DNA of 64,000 bases from Poseidonocella sedimentorum (lineage in GTDB: Bacteria; Pseudomonadota; Alphaproteobacteria; Rhodobacterales; Rhodobacteraceae): the NCBI RefSeq assembly GCF_900116005.1, contig NZ_FOYI01000006.1, positions 1 through 64,000 on the forward strand. Reading direction: 5' to 3'. Within the stretch, counting starts at the first letter, position 1, and the number at the start of each line of letters is the position of its first letter. Shown here in pieces: positions 1 through 7,656 of this stretch. The translations under genes were made by a program, and so were the position numbers. Below the pieces are notes generated by a model. It searched no databases. It was not told the origin of the DNA and saw nothing but the letters and a program-made list of their open reading frames with translations.

Positions 1-2
1 CC

Positions 3-263
3 TACATGACCTTTCCCCAGCAGCACCGGACGAAGCTGCACAGCACGAATCCAATCGAGCGTCTGAACGGCGAGATCAAGCGGCGCACCGACGTGGTCGG
101 GATCTTTCCCAACGAGGCATCCATACGCCGCCTCGTCGGCGCCAGCCTGATGGAACAGACCGAGGAATGGACGGTGCAGCGCGGTCGGTACATGACGCTG
201 GAAACGCTGGCTCCGGTCTGCGATGATGTCGTGGTCAGCCTGCCTGCAGCGCAGCGCGACTGA
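3..263 (+). CDS. IS256-family transposase, C-terminal part (5' end outside window)
   Basis: About 86 residues are visible, open at the window's left edge. The segment carries the IS256-family C-terminal signature: NPIERLNGEIKRRTDVVGIFPN, then the residues around RLVGASLMEQ and YMTLETL. In this family (DDE transposases of the MULE/IS256 type) this region follows the third catalytic residue; the N-terminal DDE core would lie left of the window. The frame runs uninterrupted into the edge, so I cannot tell whether the element is intact. The reading frame ends in a normal stop, and a short tail resembling IS256 ends follows. Its position beside a Tn7-like cassette and an unidentified operon marks this as a mobile-DNA-rich region. 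Confidence 0.85.
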   Translation, partial: YMTFPQQHRTKLHSTNPIERLNGEIKRRTDVVGIFPNEASIRRLVGASLMEQTEEWTVQRGRYMTLETLAPVCDDVVVSLPAAQRD

Positions 264-570
264 CAAGCTCGGCCCGCCGGTGAGCACGAGGCCCGTCACG
301 AGCTACACCACGCCGTGGGACATCATCCTCTGCAGTGCAGCTTGCGCTTTCCTGCCGTTCGAATGCCGCGCAGCATTGTCGTTGCGGCAACGACTGGGTC
401 TGGTCGTTTCGACACCGAGCAATTGCGGCACGTTCCACTACGCAGTACCTTGGGCCACCGTCCGTCGGATCTCGAAACTATGTCCCACTCGAAACTATCG
501 TCCCAATAGACTCGAAGTCCAAAACCAATTCGCAATCAGATCTGCCTGCCCGTCAGGTGGTTGAGCTAAT
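264..570. other. Non-coding stretch between the IS256 fragment and the operon
   Basis: About 300 bases follow the transposase stop and run to the stop of the leftward operon. The first part (to about 330) looks like the usual 3' tail of an IS256-type element. A GTCGTTGC/GCAACGAC inverted repeat lies at 377-393. Two near-identical direct repeats follow at 471-505 (separate entry), and a site TGGTCGTTTCGA lies at 401-412. The overlapping open frames here have no recognisable protein character. Confidence 0.5.
471..505 (+). repeat. Two tandem 17-18 bp direct repeats, possible transposase-binding sites
   Basis: CTCGAAACTATGTCCCA (471-487) is followed directly by CTCGAAACTATCGTCCCA (488-505), and a partial third copy (ACTCGAAGTCC) starts near 510. 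Tandem 15-20 bp sites of this kind are typical of the ends of Tn7/Tn5053/Mu-type elements, where the DDE transposase binds several times. A related tandem pair, TTGAAACGACCA and TCGAAACTTGACCA, lies at 8890-8915 beyond tnsC. The sequence shows the repeats; the binding role is inferred. Confidence 0.5.
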
Positions 571-1635
571 CTAGCGAATCTTGGCGTAAATCTCGTCGAA
601 CCCGTCGCTGAGGACGTAATTAGCCTCGAGCTGAGCAAAGAGTGCTTCTGATCGCTCTGTTGGCCCGAGATCGCGTACAAGTTCCAGCATGATGCCATAA
701 CGCAGGCTGCGCCGGGCGATTGGGTTCAACTCAAGCGCAGCGCGAATCTCGGCATCCGCCTCTTCGAACCGTTCGGTCCGAGCTAGGGCAGCGGCCTTGA
801 ATAGGTGTGCATCTATCGTGGTTCCGGAGGGGCCGTGGCGTTCGATATAGAGATCGGCCAAAACGATTGCTTGATTCAGATTGCCGCGGGCATAAGAGAT
901 GTAGAGGTTGGCATAGTCCACGACCTCGGAAGTGTAGATGCCCGAGGGGGGAAGTTGCACGGAGTAATCAGTGCGGTCTCGCCTGATAATCGCGGTGCCG
1001 TCATCCGCCACCGAGCGAACGCGTGTGATCTGGGCGTCCGGGAAGCGCACGCAGCCGGTCTGCGCATTGCAATAGTCTACTTCAGCGGGGTCGCCGAAAT
1101 TTGCAACCAGCTCGTTTGGCACCGTCTCCGAAAGAAACGAGACGGTCTGTTGCGGTGGCCCAAGCTGGAAGGGCAGGCCGGCAACCTCCGTCCGCCAAAG
1201 CTCCTGCCGGTTGTCCCGGTAGTCCTCGAACTGTTCAGTCAATGTAAGAAACGACTGAAGCGCGATGCCGTCAATGAGCGGCATTGCGACGCCCCAAATG
1301 GTGCCCTGCAGCCCATTGATCCGAGCCAGGCGGGCCGCGGCGTCGTGGCTGCGTTCGGACATTTCGGCGGGGACGTAGAAAGTGATGCCCCGGCCATACA
1401 TCCCTTGGCCGGAAATGGGGTCCGCCATTGCGAGCTGCGATTGCACGGTGAGCTTAAGCGCGAAGGCAACAGCATGCCCTAACCTTGGCGCGGCGTCTTC
1501 GCCGGACGTGAAGAATGCAGGGAAGACCAGCCCGACCTGATCGGGCGTCTCCTCCTGCGCAGGAGCGGTGATAGGCAGAACCAGGCACAGCGCCGTGAGC
1601 ATGGCGCGGACGCGCGGGCGGCGATGGAGGCTCAT
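571..1635 (-). CDS. Secreted protein of unknown function with TPR-like C-terminus
   Basis: 354 residues. A typical Sec signal peptide (basic start, hydrophobic stretch ending ITAPAQ, about residues 1-26) implies export to the periplasm. The middle has no family I recognise; one cysteine pair (YCNAQTGC) may form a disulfide. The last third, from about residue 235, is helical and alanine-rich with a tetratricopeptide-like pattern (KAAALARTERFEEADAEIRAALELNP), suggesting a protein-binding repeat. It is the last gene of a four-gene leftward operon, and its ATG overlaps the previous stop by 4 bp (ATGA), so translation is probably coupled. It is accessory, next to transposase genes, and could be transposon cargo. 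Function unknown. Confidence 0.75.
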   Translation of the reverse strand: MSLHRRPRVRAMLTALCLVLPITAPAQEETPDQVGLVFPAFFTSGEDAAPRLGHAVAFALKLTVQSQLAMADPISGQGMYGRGITFYVPAEMSERSHDAAARLARINGLQGTIWGVAMPLIDGIALQSFLTLTEQFEDYRDNRQELWRTEVAGLPFQLGPPQQTVSFLSETVPNELVANFGDPAEVDYCNAQTGCVRFPDAQITRVRSVADDGTAIIRRDRTDYSVQLPPSGIYTSEVVDYANLYISYARGNLNQAIVLADLYIERHGPSGTTIDAHLFKAAALARTERFEEADAEIRAALELNPIARRSLRYGIMLELVRDLGPTERSEALFAQLEANYVLSDGFDEIYAKIR

Positions 1636-2282
1636 TGGGCCGGTTCCAACAGAGTGTTTAATTCGCGCTTGATCGCCGACACCAAGGCGGGTTCCGCGGG
1701 CTCCGCCTGAGGAAGCAAGTCGATTGCCTTCGAGATCAGAGGGGTCACGATGGCTTTACGGTCCATGCCTTGGTTGAGGGCATCTTTTATCAGGGCATAA
1801 TGCAAGAGCAACTGGAAGTACATCTCGGCAGCGGAGTTCGTCTCAACCGCCAGCAGTTTCACGCGAGCCGCCTCTAAACCGAGTCTCGGGCGCCGCGGGC
1901 CAAGGTAGAGACCGGAGGCGAAACTGGCCGCGGGGCCGACCCCACGTCCTGAGGCGACGAAAAGCGTACCGCTGCTGTTGTCCACGAAAAAAGCTTCGCG
2001 GTCCCTTCCCCGTGTCAGGATGCTTGGGTCGATTTCTACGTCGTAGTGGCCAAGAAATTCTTGCAAACCTGCATCGAAGGTCAGGCCGCCCTTGTAAGTT
2101 CCGAGCAGCAGATCAATATAATCCGCAACCGCATCAGCGCGATCCAGTTCGTCCGTGCCGACTTCATGCAAGTGCTTGCCGACCCAAATCTTTTTTTCGA
2201 AGGGCTGGGCATGGACACCTATGCCAGCGAGGCAAATTATGAGCGCGGGGACTAATCCTTTCTGAAGTCGAAACATGGACAT
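1632..2282 (-). CDS. Secreted protein of unknown function
   Basis: 216 residues with an N-terminal signal sequence (FRLQKGLVPALIICLAGIGVHAQ, about residues 4-25), so probably periplasmic. The rest is mixed alpha/beta and then helical (an alanine- and leucine-rich region from about residue 125). I see no catalytic motif or known family. An ATG two codons into the frame is an equally good start. The gene starts 31 bp inside the upstream zinc-ribbon gene and ends overlapping the next gene by 4 bp, so all four genes are packed as one transcription unit. The shared layout with the neighbouring exported proteins suggests a joint envelope-located role, which is inference only. Confidence 0.7.
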   Translation of the reverse strand: MSMFRLQKGLVPALIICLAGIGVHAQPFEKKIWVGKHLHEVGTDELDRADAVADYIDLLLGTYKGGLTFDAGLQEFLGHYDVEIDPSILTRGRDREAFFVDNSSGTLFVASGRGVGPAASFASGLYLGPRRPRLGLEAARVKLLAVETNSAAEMYFQLLLHYALIKDALNQGMDRKAIVTPLISKAIDLLPQAEPAEPALVSAIKRELNTLLEPAQ

Positions 2283-2938
2283 GCCTTTGGAATTGGAATG
2301 CTTATTGTGCTGCCGTTTGGTCGATGAATCGCTTCGAGTTCTATTGTGACGGTGCAGTTCGGCAGTGCGGCAGAGCTGACGGCGAATTCTCCACGATCGC
2401 TGTCGGCGCTGCCAGCTAGTGACACGGTGATCACACCGTCGGCCTCTGGCGCAAGTGATAAGTGTTTCTGGCCGTCGGAGTGAACGATTTGGGCGCTGTA
2501 AGTCTTACCCGCGGCGCCGTCGCCGACGGGCGTGACCGTTGCGGTCAGCAAGATGCCACGGGTGGTGCCGGTATTGCCAATAAACACATCGGCTGCAAAG
2601 GCTGAGCAACTGAGCGGGGTTGCGTCAAACTTAGCCTTTTTCCCGGTCAGGGCGATATTGAAACTTGACCACAATACGACGACGATGGAGCCGTAAAGGG
2701 CGATGTCGCCGAGACTGATCTGGGAGATGAGCCAGCCGCCGGAGAATTGCCAGCGATCGCAATTGGGGCAGAGGCGTGCTTTATTAGGCATCGACGTGCC
2801 GCAAAAGGTGCAGACGGGGATGGGCGTTTCGTTCTTCGGAGTATCATCTGCGCCTTCACCCTCTTTCTTAGAGTCCACGGCACCGGTTGCCGGCAATTTC
2901 CCCGGGGCCGCGACCGGATGGTCAGGGTTGCCGGTCAT
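2252..2938 (-). CDS. Membrane protein with N-terminal zinc ribbon, unknown function
   Basis: 228 residues. A charged, flexible N-terminus leads to a four-cysteine zinc ribbon (CTFCG at C43/C46 and CPNCD at C57/C60), as in many zinc-ribbon proteins with one membrane segment. A hydrophobic span follows at about residues 67-95 (a possible re-entrant first part, then ALYGSIVVVLWSS). The C-terminal 130 residues are beta-rich and would lie on the far side of the membrane. The ribbon should therefore face the cytoplasm and the beta domain the periplasm. The gene is second in the four-gene operon, overlapping its upstream neighbour by 4 bp and its downstream one by 31 bp. It may link a cytoplasmic partner to the secreted proteins encoded next to it. 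Confidence 0.75.
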   Translation of the reverse strand: MTGNPDHPVAAPGKLPATGAVDSKKEGEGADDTPKNETPIPVCTFCGTSMPNKARLCPNCDRWQFSGGWLISQISLGDIALYGSIVVVLWSSFNIALTGKKAKFDATPLSCSAFAADVFIGNTGTTRGILLTATVTPVGDGAAGKTYSAQIVHSDGQKHLSLAPEADGVITVSLAGSADSDRGEFAVSSAALPNCTVTIELEAIHRPNGSTISIPIPKACPCFDFRKD

Positions 2939-3357
2939 TTGAAAGCCGCAACGGATTCGGGTGGCGGGGTGCGACCTTTGTTGTCGAGCAAGGTCACGAG
3001 CTCCCAGGTGATGCAGCCAGTGGGATCCTCATCACGTTCGCGCTGCAGGCGCATGATTTCTGACCTTAGCAGCGTGTGGAAAACCCCGTCGTCCACGGTG
3101 GCCGCGTCATTGTAGCGCCCGATTGCATGCATCTCTCGTTTCATCAGGCGCCGCAAGTTGATCCGCGCGCTGAGAGGGAGCGGATAATCCTCGGCCGTGT
3201 GTGGGGCAGGCCCATAAGGGCGGACCGTTTCGCAGGCCTGTGCCGCCAGATCACTTCCGAAAATGGCCAAGAGACTAGCCAGCGGCAAGAAAGCGCGATG
3301 CTCCCGGTGACGGGACGGCGCAGCAAATCGGCGAAGGAGATCCTGAAACATCAGCAT
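2935..3357 (-). CDS. Small exported protein of unknown function, first gene of operon
   Basis: 140 residues. A basic N-terminus and hydrophobic segment (FLPLASLLAIFGSDLAAQA, about residues 24-42) look like a long signal peptide. The mature part is charged and mostly helical, with two cysteines (QACETV and TGCITW) that could pair. No known family is recognised. It begins the four-gene leftward unit and overlaps the next gene by 4 bp. No strong ribosome-binding site precedes either the chosen ATG or the one two codons later. The upstream AT-rich stretch at 3358-3400 is a plausible promoter location, but I cannot fix -35/-10 boxes. Confidence 0.65.
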   Translation of the reverse strand: MLMFQDLLRRFAAPSRHREHRAFLPLASLLAIFGSDLAAQACETVRPYGPAPHTAEDYPLPLSARINLRRLMKREMHAIGRYNDAATVDDGVFHTLLRSEIMRLQRERDEDPTGCITWELVTLLDNKGRTPPPESVAAFK

Positions 3358-4507
3358 TGAATTCTATAAGGGGTAGATAAATATATCGTTGCATCACCAA
3401 GGGCGCGCGACAAGCTTTTTCAAAGGAGAGGTGAAGGCGCGTGAAGGGGCCTGTCGTCGAGACAACGCGGAGAGGATTAGGAGGCGGTCGCCGATCTGCA
3501 GGCAGACCTCTGACGCAATATCAGAAAGTTGGTTTTATCAGCCACATGCCTTGCTTTGGCGACTGTAGCGCGCGGTTGAAGCGTCGAGCGCCGCTCGAAC
3601 GTGCGTAAATGAATTGGCATCCAAGCTCTCGATCGGCGGTGCAGCTTAGCACCTGGTCCGAAATCCCGCGACCACCTCTTTTTGAGCGTGACCGATTTTC
3701 ATGAACCAGTTCTGCCTGACTGAATTTGGATAGTCTACAAGCAACAGGTCGTGCCAATGTGTCCCGTTTATCCGACCTTAGAGTGGCCCGCAGCGAAGGT
3801 CGTTTCCTGCCCTTCCCGTATGTCACCAGGGGTTCCGCCGCGTTATCCTGGCGGAGTGTCCGCTTCCATGATCTGGGAAGGTTGAGTTCGCAGGTGCAGA
3901 GAATGTCCGGAAACCGCCCTGTACGCCGCGATCTGCGTCGTCAACATCCAGCAATCCATCGTAATTCGTGCCTGGCGAACGGCTGCATCTTACGGTCTCC
4001 GCGGCCCGTCAGGTCACTTCGCACGAAACGTATAGGGCGTCGGGTTTACCCCCAAGCGAGTTTGTTGCCGCCATGGGTACAAACTGCCCGATCTTCAAAC
4101 CTCCGGATTTTCCTCGCTCATAGGTTCGTCCGTCCTGTGCGACTTGTTGCGGCAGCGTCGACGGCGGCATGGCTTGCAACCAAAGCGAGATCTGGCCGCT
4201 ACCGAAATTGCGCCATGGCTGATCGCCCGCAGGGAGCGTGGCAACTTTTTTCTCGCGATGTCCTGATCATCACCTTGCGAGAACATGTCCGCCATCGTCG
4301 CGCCGGCCCCGGGAACGTGACGCCGATGGCTCCCGAAGTGGTCATCCGAAGAAAATTCAGAGTAAATTTTTTCGCATTTTCAGTGTGTTGACTCCATCTT
4401 GGCGAGAGCCTTCAAGGCCGAGCGCATTTTTCTGTTTTGGATTTTCAGCGGATTCGCGGACCTTTCCCTTGTGCAGGTCGGCGGTCCATGAGGGCCACGT
4501 CCTGCGC
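3358..4507. other. Gene-poor 1.15-kb stretch, possibly decayed DNA
   Basis: No open frame here has convincing protein character. The longest (3726-4391, plus strand) is rich in Arg and Ser and irregular, as expected of a chance frame. The composition is less GC-rich than the core genes further right. AT-rich patches lie at 3358-3400 and 4350-4390. It may be a decayed gene or the spacer between two mobile elements. A candidate terminal repeat of the tns element (TGTGTTGACT) lies at 4384-4393. Confidence 0.45.
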
Positions 4508-4537
4508 AAAAGAAAACGCGCACCCTCGGGTGCGCGC
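4508..4537 (-). terminator. Intrinsic terminator reading leftward, upstream of tnsA
   Basis: Stem CGCGCACC (4518-4525) and GGTGCGCG (4530-4537) close a four-base loop. Read on the minus strand the hairpin is followed by TTTTCTTTT, the form of a Rho-independent terminator. No protein gene on the minus strand lies just to its right, so it would end a short leftward transcript starting in the tnsA leader, or one antisense to tnsA. Confidence 0.6.
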
Positions 4538-4663
4538 CTGGAAGTTGGGGCAAAGATCGCCCGTGTATCACTTGCCACGCTAGAGGCCGAAAACGGCCCG
4601 GGCAAGCGCGGTCTGAGCTCCAGGATGAAAAGATGACTACCCCGGAAACGCCTCGTTTCCGGG
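4538..4663 (-). ncRNA. Candidate structured small RNA or tnsABC leader
   Basis: This 126-base stretch has nested inverted repeats: CTTGCC (4572-4577) with GGCAAG (4602-4607), enclosing GGCCG (4586-4590) with CGGCC (4595-4599) around an AAAA loop. To their right is a perfect 10-bp hairpin (4641-4663). On the minus strand the block ends in the intrinsic terminator at 4508-4537, which gives a complete RNA-gene-like layout of about 150 nt. On the plus strand the same structures would form the 5' leader of tnsA. I cannot tell the strand with certainty. No known RNA family is recognised. Confidence 0.35.
4641..4663 (+). promoter_or_regulatory. Perfect hairpin directly before the tnsA ribosome-binding site
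   Basis: CCCGGAAACG (4641-4650) pairs with CGTTTCCGGG (4654-4663) around a CCT loop. The purine-rich GGAGAAGG ribosome-binding site begins three bases later and the tnsA ATG follows. Such a leader hairpin could modulate ribosome access or serve as an operator for a transposase protein. The palindrome is certain; its role is inferred. Confidence 0.5.
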
Positions 4664-4675
4664 AACGGAGAAGGC

Positions 4676-5416
4676 ATGTCGAACTACGAAGATTGGTTGC
4701 AGGACCAACCGGCACCCAAAAAGAAACAGGCAGCCCTGATGGTGGCGCCGATCCACGGGGTTCTGCCATATGCAGGTGACCGCAATCCCCTGACGCGCAG
4801 CGACACGGTCAAGCGGGTGTCGACAGCTCTCGCAACGCCGATGACGGGCGGCATCCGACAGGTTTACCATATTGATGGCGAGTCCGAATACGCCGTCACT
4901 CTGGATGCCCTTCGCAGCCCTGAGGTCTATGGACTGGAGGTGCAGCTTCCTCCACTCAGCTTCTACTGTCGGCAGAAGCGCAAGGTGCGGACCCATCGGT
5001 TCGACTTGCGGTTGACGTTCAGGGATGGGTACCGACGCGCGGTTTTCGTCCGCAACGCGACGAGCTTGGCGAAGCGCGAAACCCAGGACGAGATCGGCGA
5101 CATCTTCGCCGCGGTCACCGAGGACTTTGCTGACGACTGCATGGTCGTCTGCACCGATGACTACACGCGCGCCTATCGCGACAACCTGCGCCGTATCTGG
5201 GACTATCTGCAGGTGTCGGACGATGACGCGGATACGCTCGTCGAGGATGCCGCACGCAATACCAGCTATTGGTATCTGAGCGACCTGATCGCGAATTGCG
5301 ACATGGAGCCGTGGCGCTGCTACCAGGCGGCGATGCGGCTCATCGGCCAGAATGTGCTCTGGACGGACATGCATGGGGTCATTGATTACCCCTCCCGGGT
5401 CGCGCTGAACGCATGA
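4676..5416 (+). CDS. tnsA: TnsA-like transposon endonuclease
   Basis: 246 residues. In Tn7-type transposition TnsA is the PD-(D/E)xK nuclease that cuts the 5' ends of the element, giving cut-and-paste movement together with TnsB. The frame has the expected size, position and core pattern: a glutamate region (E69/E71), HRFDLRL with D110, then the strand AVFVRN where the catalytic lysine is expected; here that position is R126. A C-terminal helical part (from about residue 165) would correspond to the TnsC-contacting domain. The start has a good GGAGAAGG site. The stop overlaps tnsB by 4 bp (ATGA). The family call rests mainly on context plus the nuclease pattern. The Lys-to-Arg change may weaken 5' cleavage. 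Confidence 0.7.
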   Translation: MSNYEDWLQDQPAPKKKQAALMVAPIHGVLPYAGDRNPLTRSDTVKRVSTALATPMTGGIRQVYHIDGESEYAVTLDALRSPEVYGLEVQLPPLSFYCRQKRKVRTHRFDLRLTFRDGYRRAVFVRNATSLAKRETQDEIGDIFAAVTEDFADDCMVVCTDDYTRAYRDNLRRIWDYLQVSDDDADTLVEDAARNTSYWYLSDLIANCDMEPWRCYQAAMRLIGQNVLWTDMHGVIDYPSRVALNA

Positions 5417-7656
5417 CCTCGCAGCCGCTCTACAACATCCCCAAAGGATCCGTCCTGAAGCTGGATGGTCGCGAACTGATGGTGTCGGTTCGCGAGGAGA
5501 GCGGCTATGCGGTGCGGTGTCTCGACAGCGGTGAGTGCTTCAGCCTGACGGTTGAACTGGTCGACGATGCAATCCGGGAGCGGGATTGCGAGGTGATCAA
5601 GCCAGCGGATGCAGAGAAGAGGTATGCCCTTCTGGAGTACACCGGCGGCATTGAACGCGTGGAGCAGTTTCCGGAAGAGACCCAGCGTGTCGTGCAGGGC
5701 CGTCTCGCCCTCGTATTGGCCCAGGACGCGCTACGTGAAGAGGGCGAAAAACTCACCCAGCGCTCCATGGATAAGGCCGGGAAGCATCGCCGTCTTGTAC
5801 TGGAGCGAGATGACAGGATCGCACCAGGTTTCAATTTCCTCAGAACTCGACGGGGCGGCAAGCTGGCCGCCGGTTTTGATGTTCCTCAGGGGCGTACTTT
5901 TGCCAGCTATTATGATGTCTATCATCGCTTTGATCGCAACCCGGTGGTTCTGGCCGACCGCGATCATAAGAAAGGACGCCGGGAACCCAGGCTCTGGGAT
6001 TGGCAGGAGCGATTCATCAGTTTCGTGCTGGATTGTTGGCTAGTTCCACAGAAGCCGAAGCTGGCCGAACTCTACGCTCAGGCGAAGGAGGAGTTTCACC
6101 GCTCTCCCCAGGAGATCGCGCAATGTATCAGCTTTCCGACGATCACGACGATCCGAAACAGGATCAGGGCCATCTCGGAAGTCGTGCGCGTTATCGGTCG
6201 GGGTGGAAAGCGGCACGCGACGAACGTAAAGGGGCCCGGTTCAACGGACGTGCGCGCCCTGGCGTTCGGTGAGAAGTTCGAAACCGATCAGTGCCTGCTT
6301 TCGATCTTCACCTCCGGCGACGGCGTCGTCAGAGCGAAGGTGATCGATCCCAAGCAGGCACCACAAGAGCTCGCGGACAACGAGGTCCGACGCTGCTGGC
6401 TTCACCTGATCATCGACGTCGCCACCCGCGAGGTGCTTGGTTGGGTTATCTCCGAGACAGCAGACGCCGACCATACCAAAGCGCTGCTTCGGATGGCGAC
6501 GCGGGACAAGACTAAGGAAAAGGTCCGCTACGGATGCAAGCAGGAGCCAGTGCCTCCCGTGCGGCTCGGCCTCAGCCTAGCCGACAATGGTACCGCCACT
6601 CGAAATGCCCATGTCTATGCCAGCCAACTTGGTATGGGCATGAGCGTCATGACTGCGCGTGCCTACCAGCCCCTCGATAAGCAAGTGGTCGAACGGGTGT
6701 TCGGGACACTGCAGTGGCAGGTGCTCAATACCCTGCCGGGGTACACGGGCAGTCGTCCTGGAGAGTTGACCGGGTACGACCCGAAGAATTCTGCCAAGCT
6801 CAGCCATGATCAGCTTTACGGCATCATCACGCGGTACTTCATCGACGAGTATCCCTTCCGACCGCATCGCGGCACCGGGATGAACGGGGCGACCCCACGC
6901 CAGAAGCGAGAAGAGGCGCAGAAGCTATATGGCTCTATCGAGGCGCCCTCCCAGCGTGACAGGTGTCTCCATCTTGGTGCAAAAGTCATTGCGACCACGA
7001 CTTCAGATGGCGTTCGGGCTTTCAATATCCCCTTCAATTCGAGCCAGCTCGTGCGCTTCGATGATGGCAAGTCCAAGCGGGTTACGGTTCATCTCGACCC
7101 CGATGACCTCCGCAAGGTCTATGTCACCGCCGAGGGAGTGGAGGAGGTCATGGAGGCAGAGCTGAGCATGACTGTCTTCAAAGACCAATCGCTCGAGGAG
7201 GCCATTGAGATCATGGAGGCAGCGTCGAGATCCAACCCGACGCTGCGTGAGCTGCATGACCGGCAGTTGAGAGAAGCTCGCGCGCGTCGCGCACGCGACT
7301 CCCGTTTCTTCCCGGATTCACGCGATCCGTCGAGCTACCAGACACTCGCGCAGCTCGAGGCTCGCGCGAGCGAACTGCTCCAGGTAGAAACGCGACCTGC
7401 CGCCTATGTCGGTGCGACTGCCGCCCCCGGGCACCTCATGAACAGGGGCCGCACGTCGGGTGTGGTGCCGGCACGCCCGGCCGGTACGGCTCCGTCTAAA
7501 CCGCCATCCGCTTCGACGCCTCCCAGGGCAAGTACATCGTCGCCGCGGTCCGCTGCACAGGAGGATGGGCCCCCAGAGACGGGGGCAACTTCGGCGCCAG
7601 ACCCTGACGACATAAAGACCATGACCTTCGGCCCCATCAAGGATAGCAAACTGTGA
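5413..7656 (+). CDS. tnsB: TnsB/TniA-like DDE transposase
   Basis: 747 residues. It cuts the 3' ends of the element and joins them to target DNA. The N-terminal part (to about 270) should carry the helix-turn-helix DNA-binding domains. The retroviral-integrase-like core shows D292 (FETDQC), D391 (SLADNGT) and E427 (VERVFG), with the classic 35-residue spacing between the last two. A Mu-type beta-barrel follows (about 535-600). The last 90 residues are low-complexity (Pro, Ala, Ser, Thr) and end in an acidic-then-basic segment, as in TnsB tails known to contact TnsC. It overlaps tnsA and tnsC by 4 bp each, so the three proteins are made together. Length matches the family. Confidence 0.9.
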   Translation: MTSQPLYNIPKGSVLKLDGRELMVSVREESGYAVRCLDSGECFSLTVELVDDAIRERDCEVIKPADAEKRYALLEYTGGIERVEQFPEETQRVVQGRLALVLAQDALREEGEKLTQRSMDKAGKHRRLVLERDDRIAPGFNFLRTRRGGKLAAGFDVPQGRTFASYYDVYHRFDRNPVVLADRDHKKGRREPRLWDWQERFISFVLDCWLVPQKPKLAELYAQAKEEFHRSPQEIAQCISFPTITTIRNRIRAISEVVRVIGRGGKRHATNVKGPGSTDVRALAFGEKFETDQCLLSIFTSGDGVVRAKVIDPKQAPQELADNEVRRCWLHLIIDVATREVLGWVISETADADHTKALLRMATRDKTKEKVRYGCKQEPVPPVRLGLSLADNGTATRNAHVYASQLGMGMSVMTARAYQPLDKQVVERVFGTLQWQVLNTLPGYTGSRPGELTGYDPKNSAKLSHDQLYGIITRYFIDEYPFRPHRGTGMNGATPRQKREEAQKLYGSIEAPSQRDRCLHLGAKVIATTTSDGVRAFNIPFNSSQLVRFDDGKSKRVTVHLDPDDLRKVYVTAEGVEEVMEAELSMTVFKDQSLEEAIEIMEAASRSNPTLRELHDRQLREARARRARDSRFFPDSRDPSSYQTLAQLEARASELLQVETRPAAYVGATAAPGHLMNRGRTSGVVPARPAGTAPSKPPSASTPPRASTSSPRSAAQEDGPPETGATSAPDPDDIKTMTFGPIKDSKL

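Noticed and set aside
471-505. Tandem repeats considered as a CRISPR array
   Set aside because: Only two adjacent copies without unique spacers, and no cas genes anywhere in the window.
805-1482. A 225-codon plus-strand frame opposite the last gene of the unidentified operon
   Set aside because: The minus-strand frame has a signal peptide, operon overlaps and a TPR-like end; the plus-strand frame has none of these.
2651-2670. GAAACTTGACCA inside the zinc-ribbon gene, identical to the core of the site at 8904-8915
   Set aside because: It lies within a coding sequence, is single, and has no matching tandem partner, so it is probably a chance match rather than a third transposase site.
3726-4391. 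A 221-codon plus-strand frame in the gene-poor stretch
   Set aside because: Arg/Ser-rich and irregular, no motif, no ribosome-binding site. Searched by eye for TniQ or Xre-type remnants without a convincing match.
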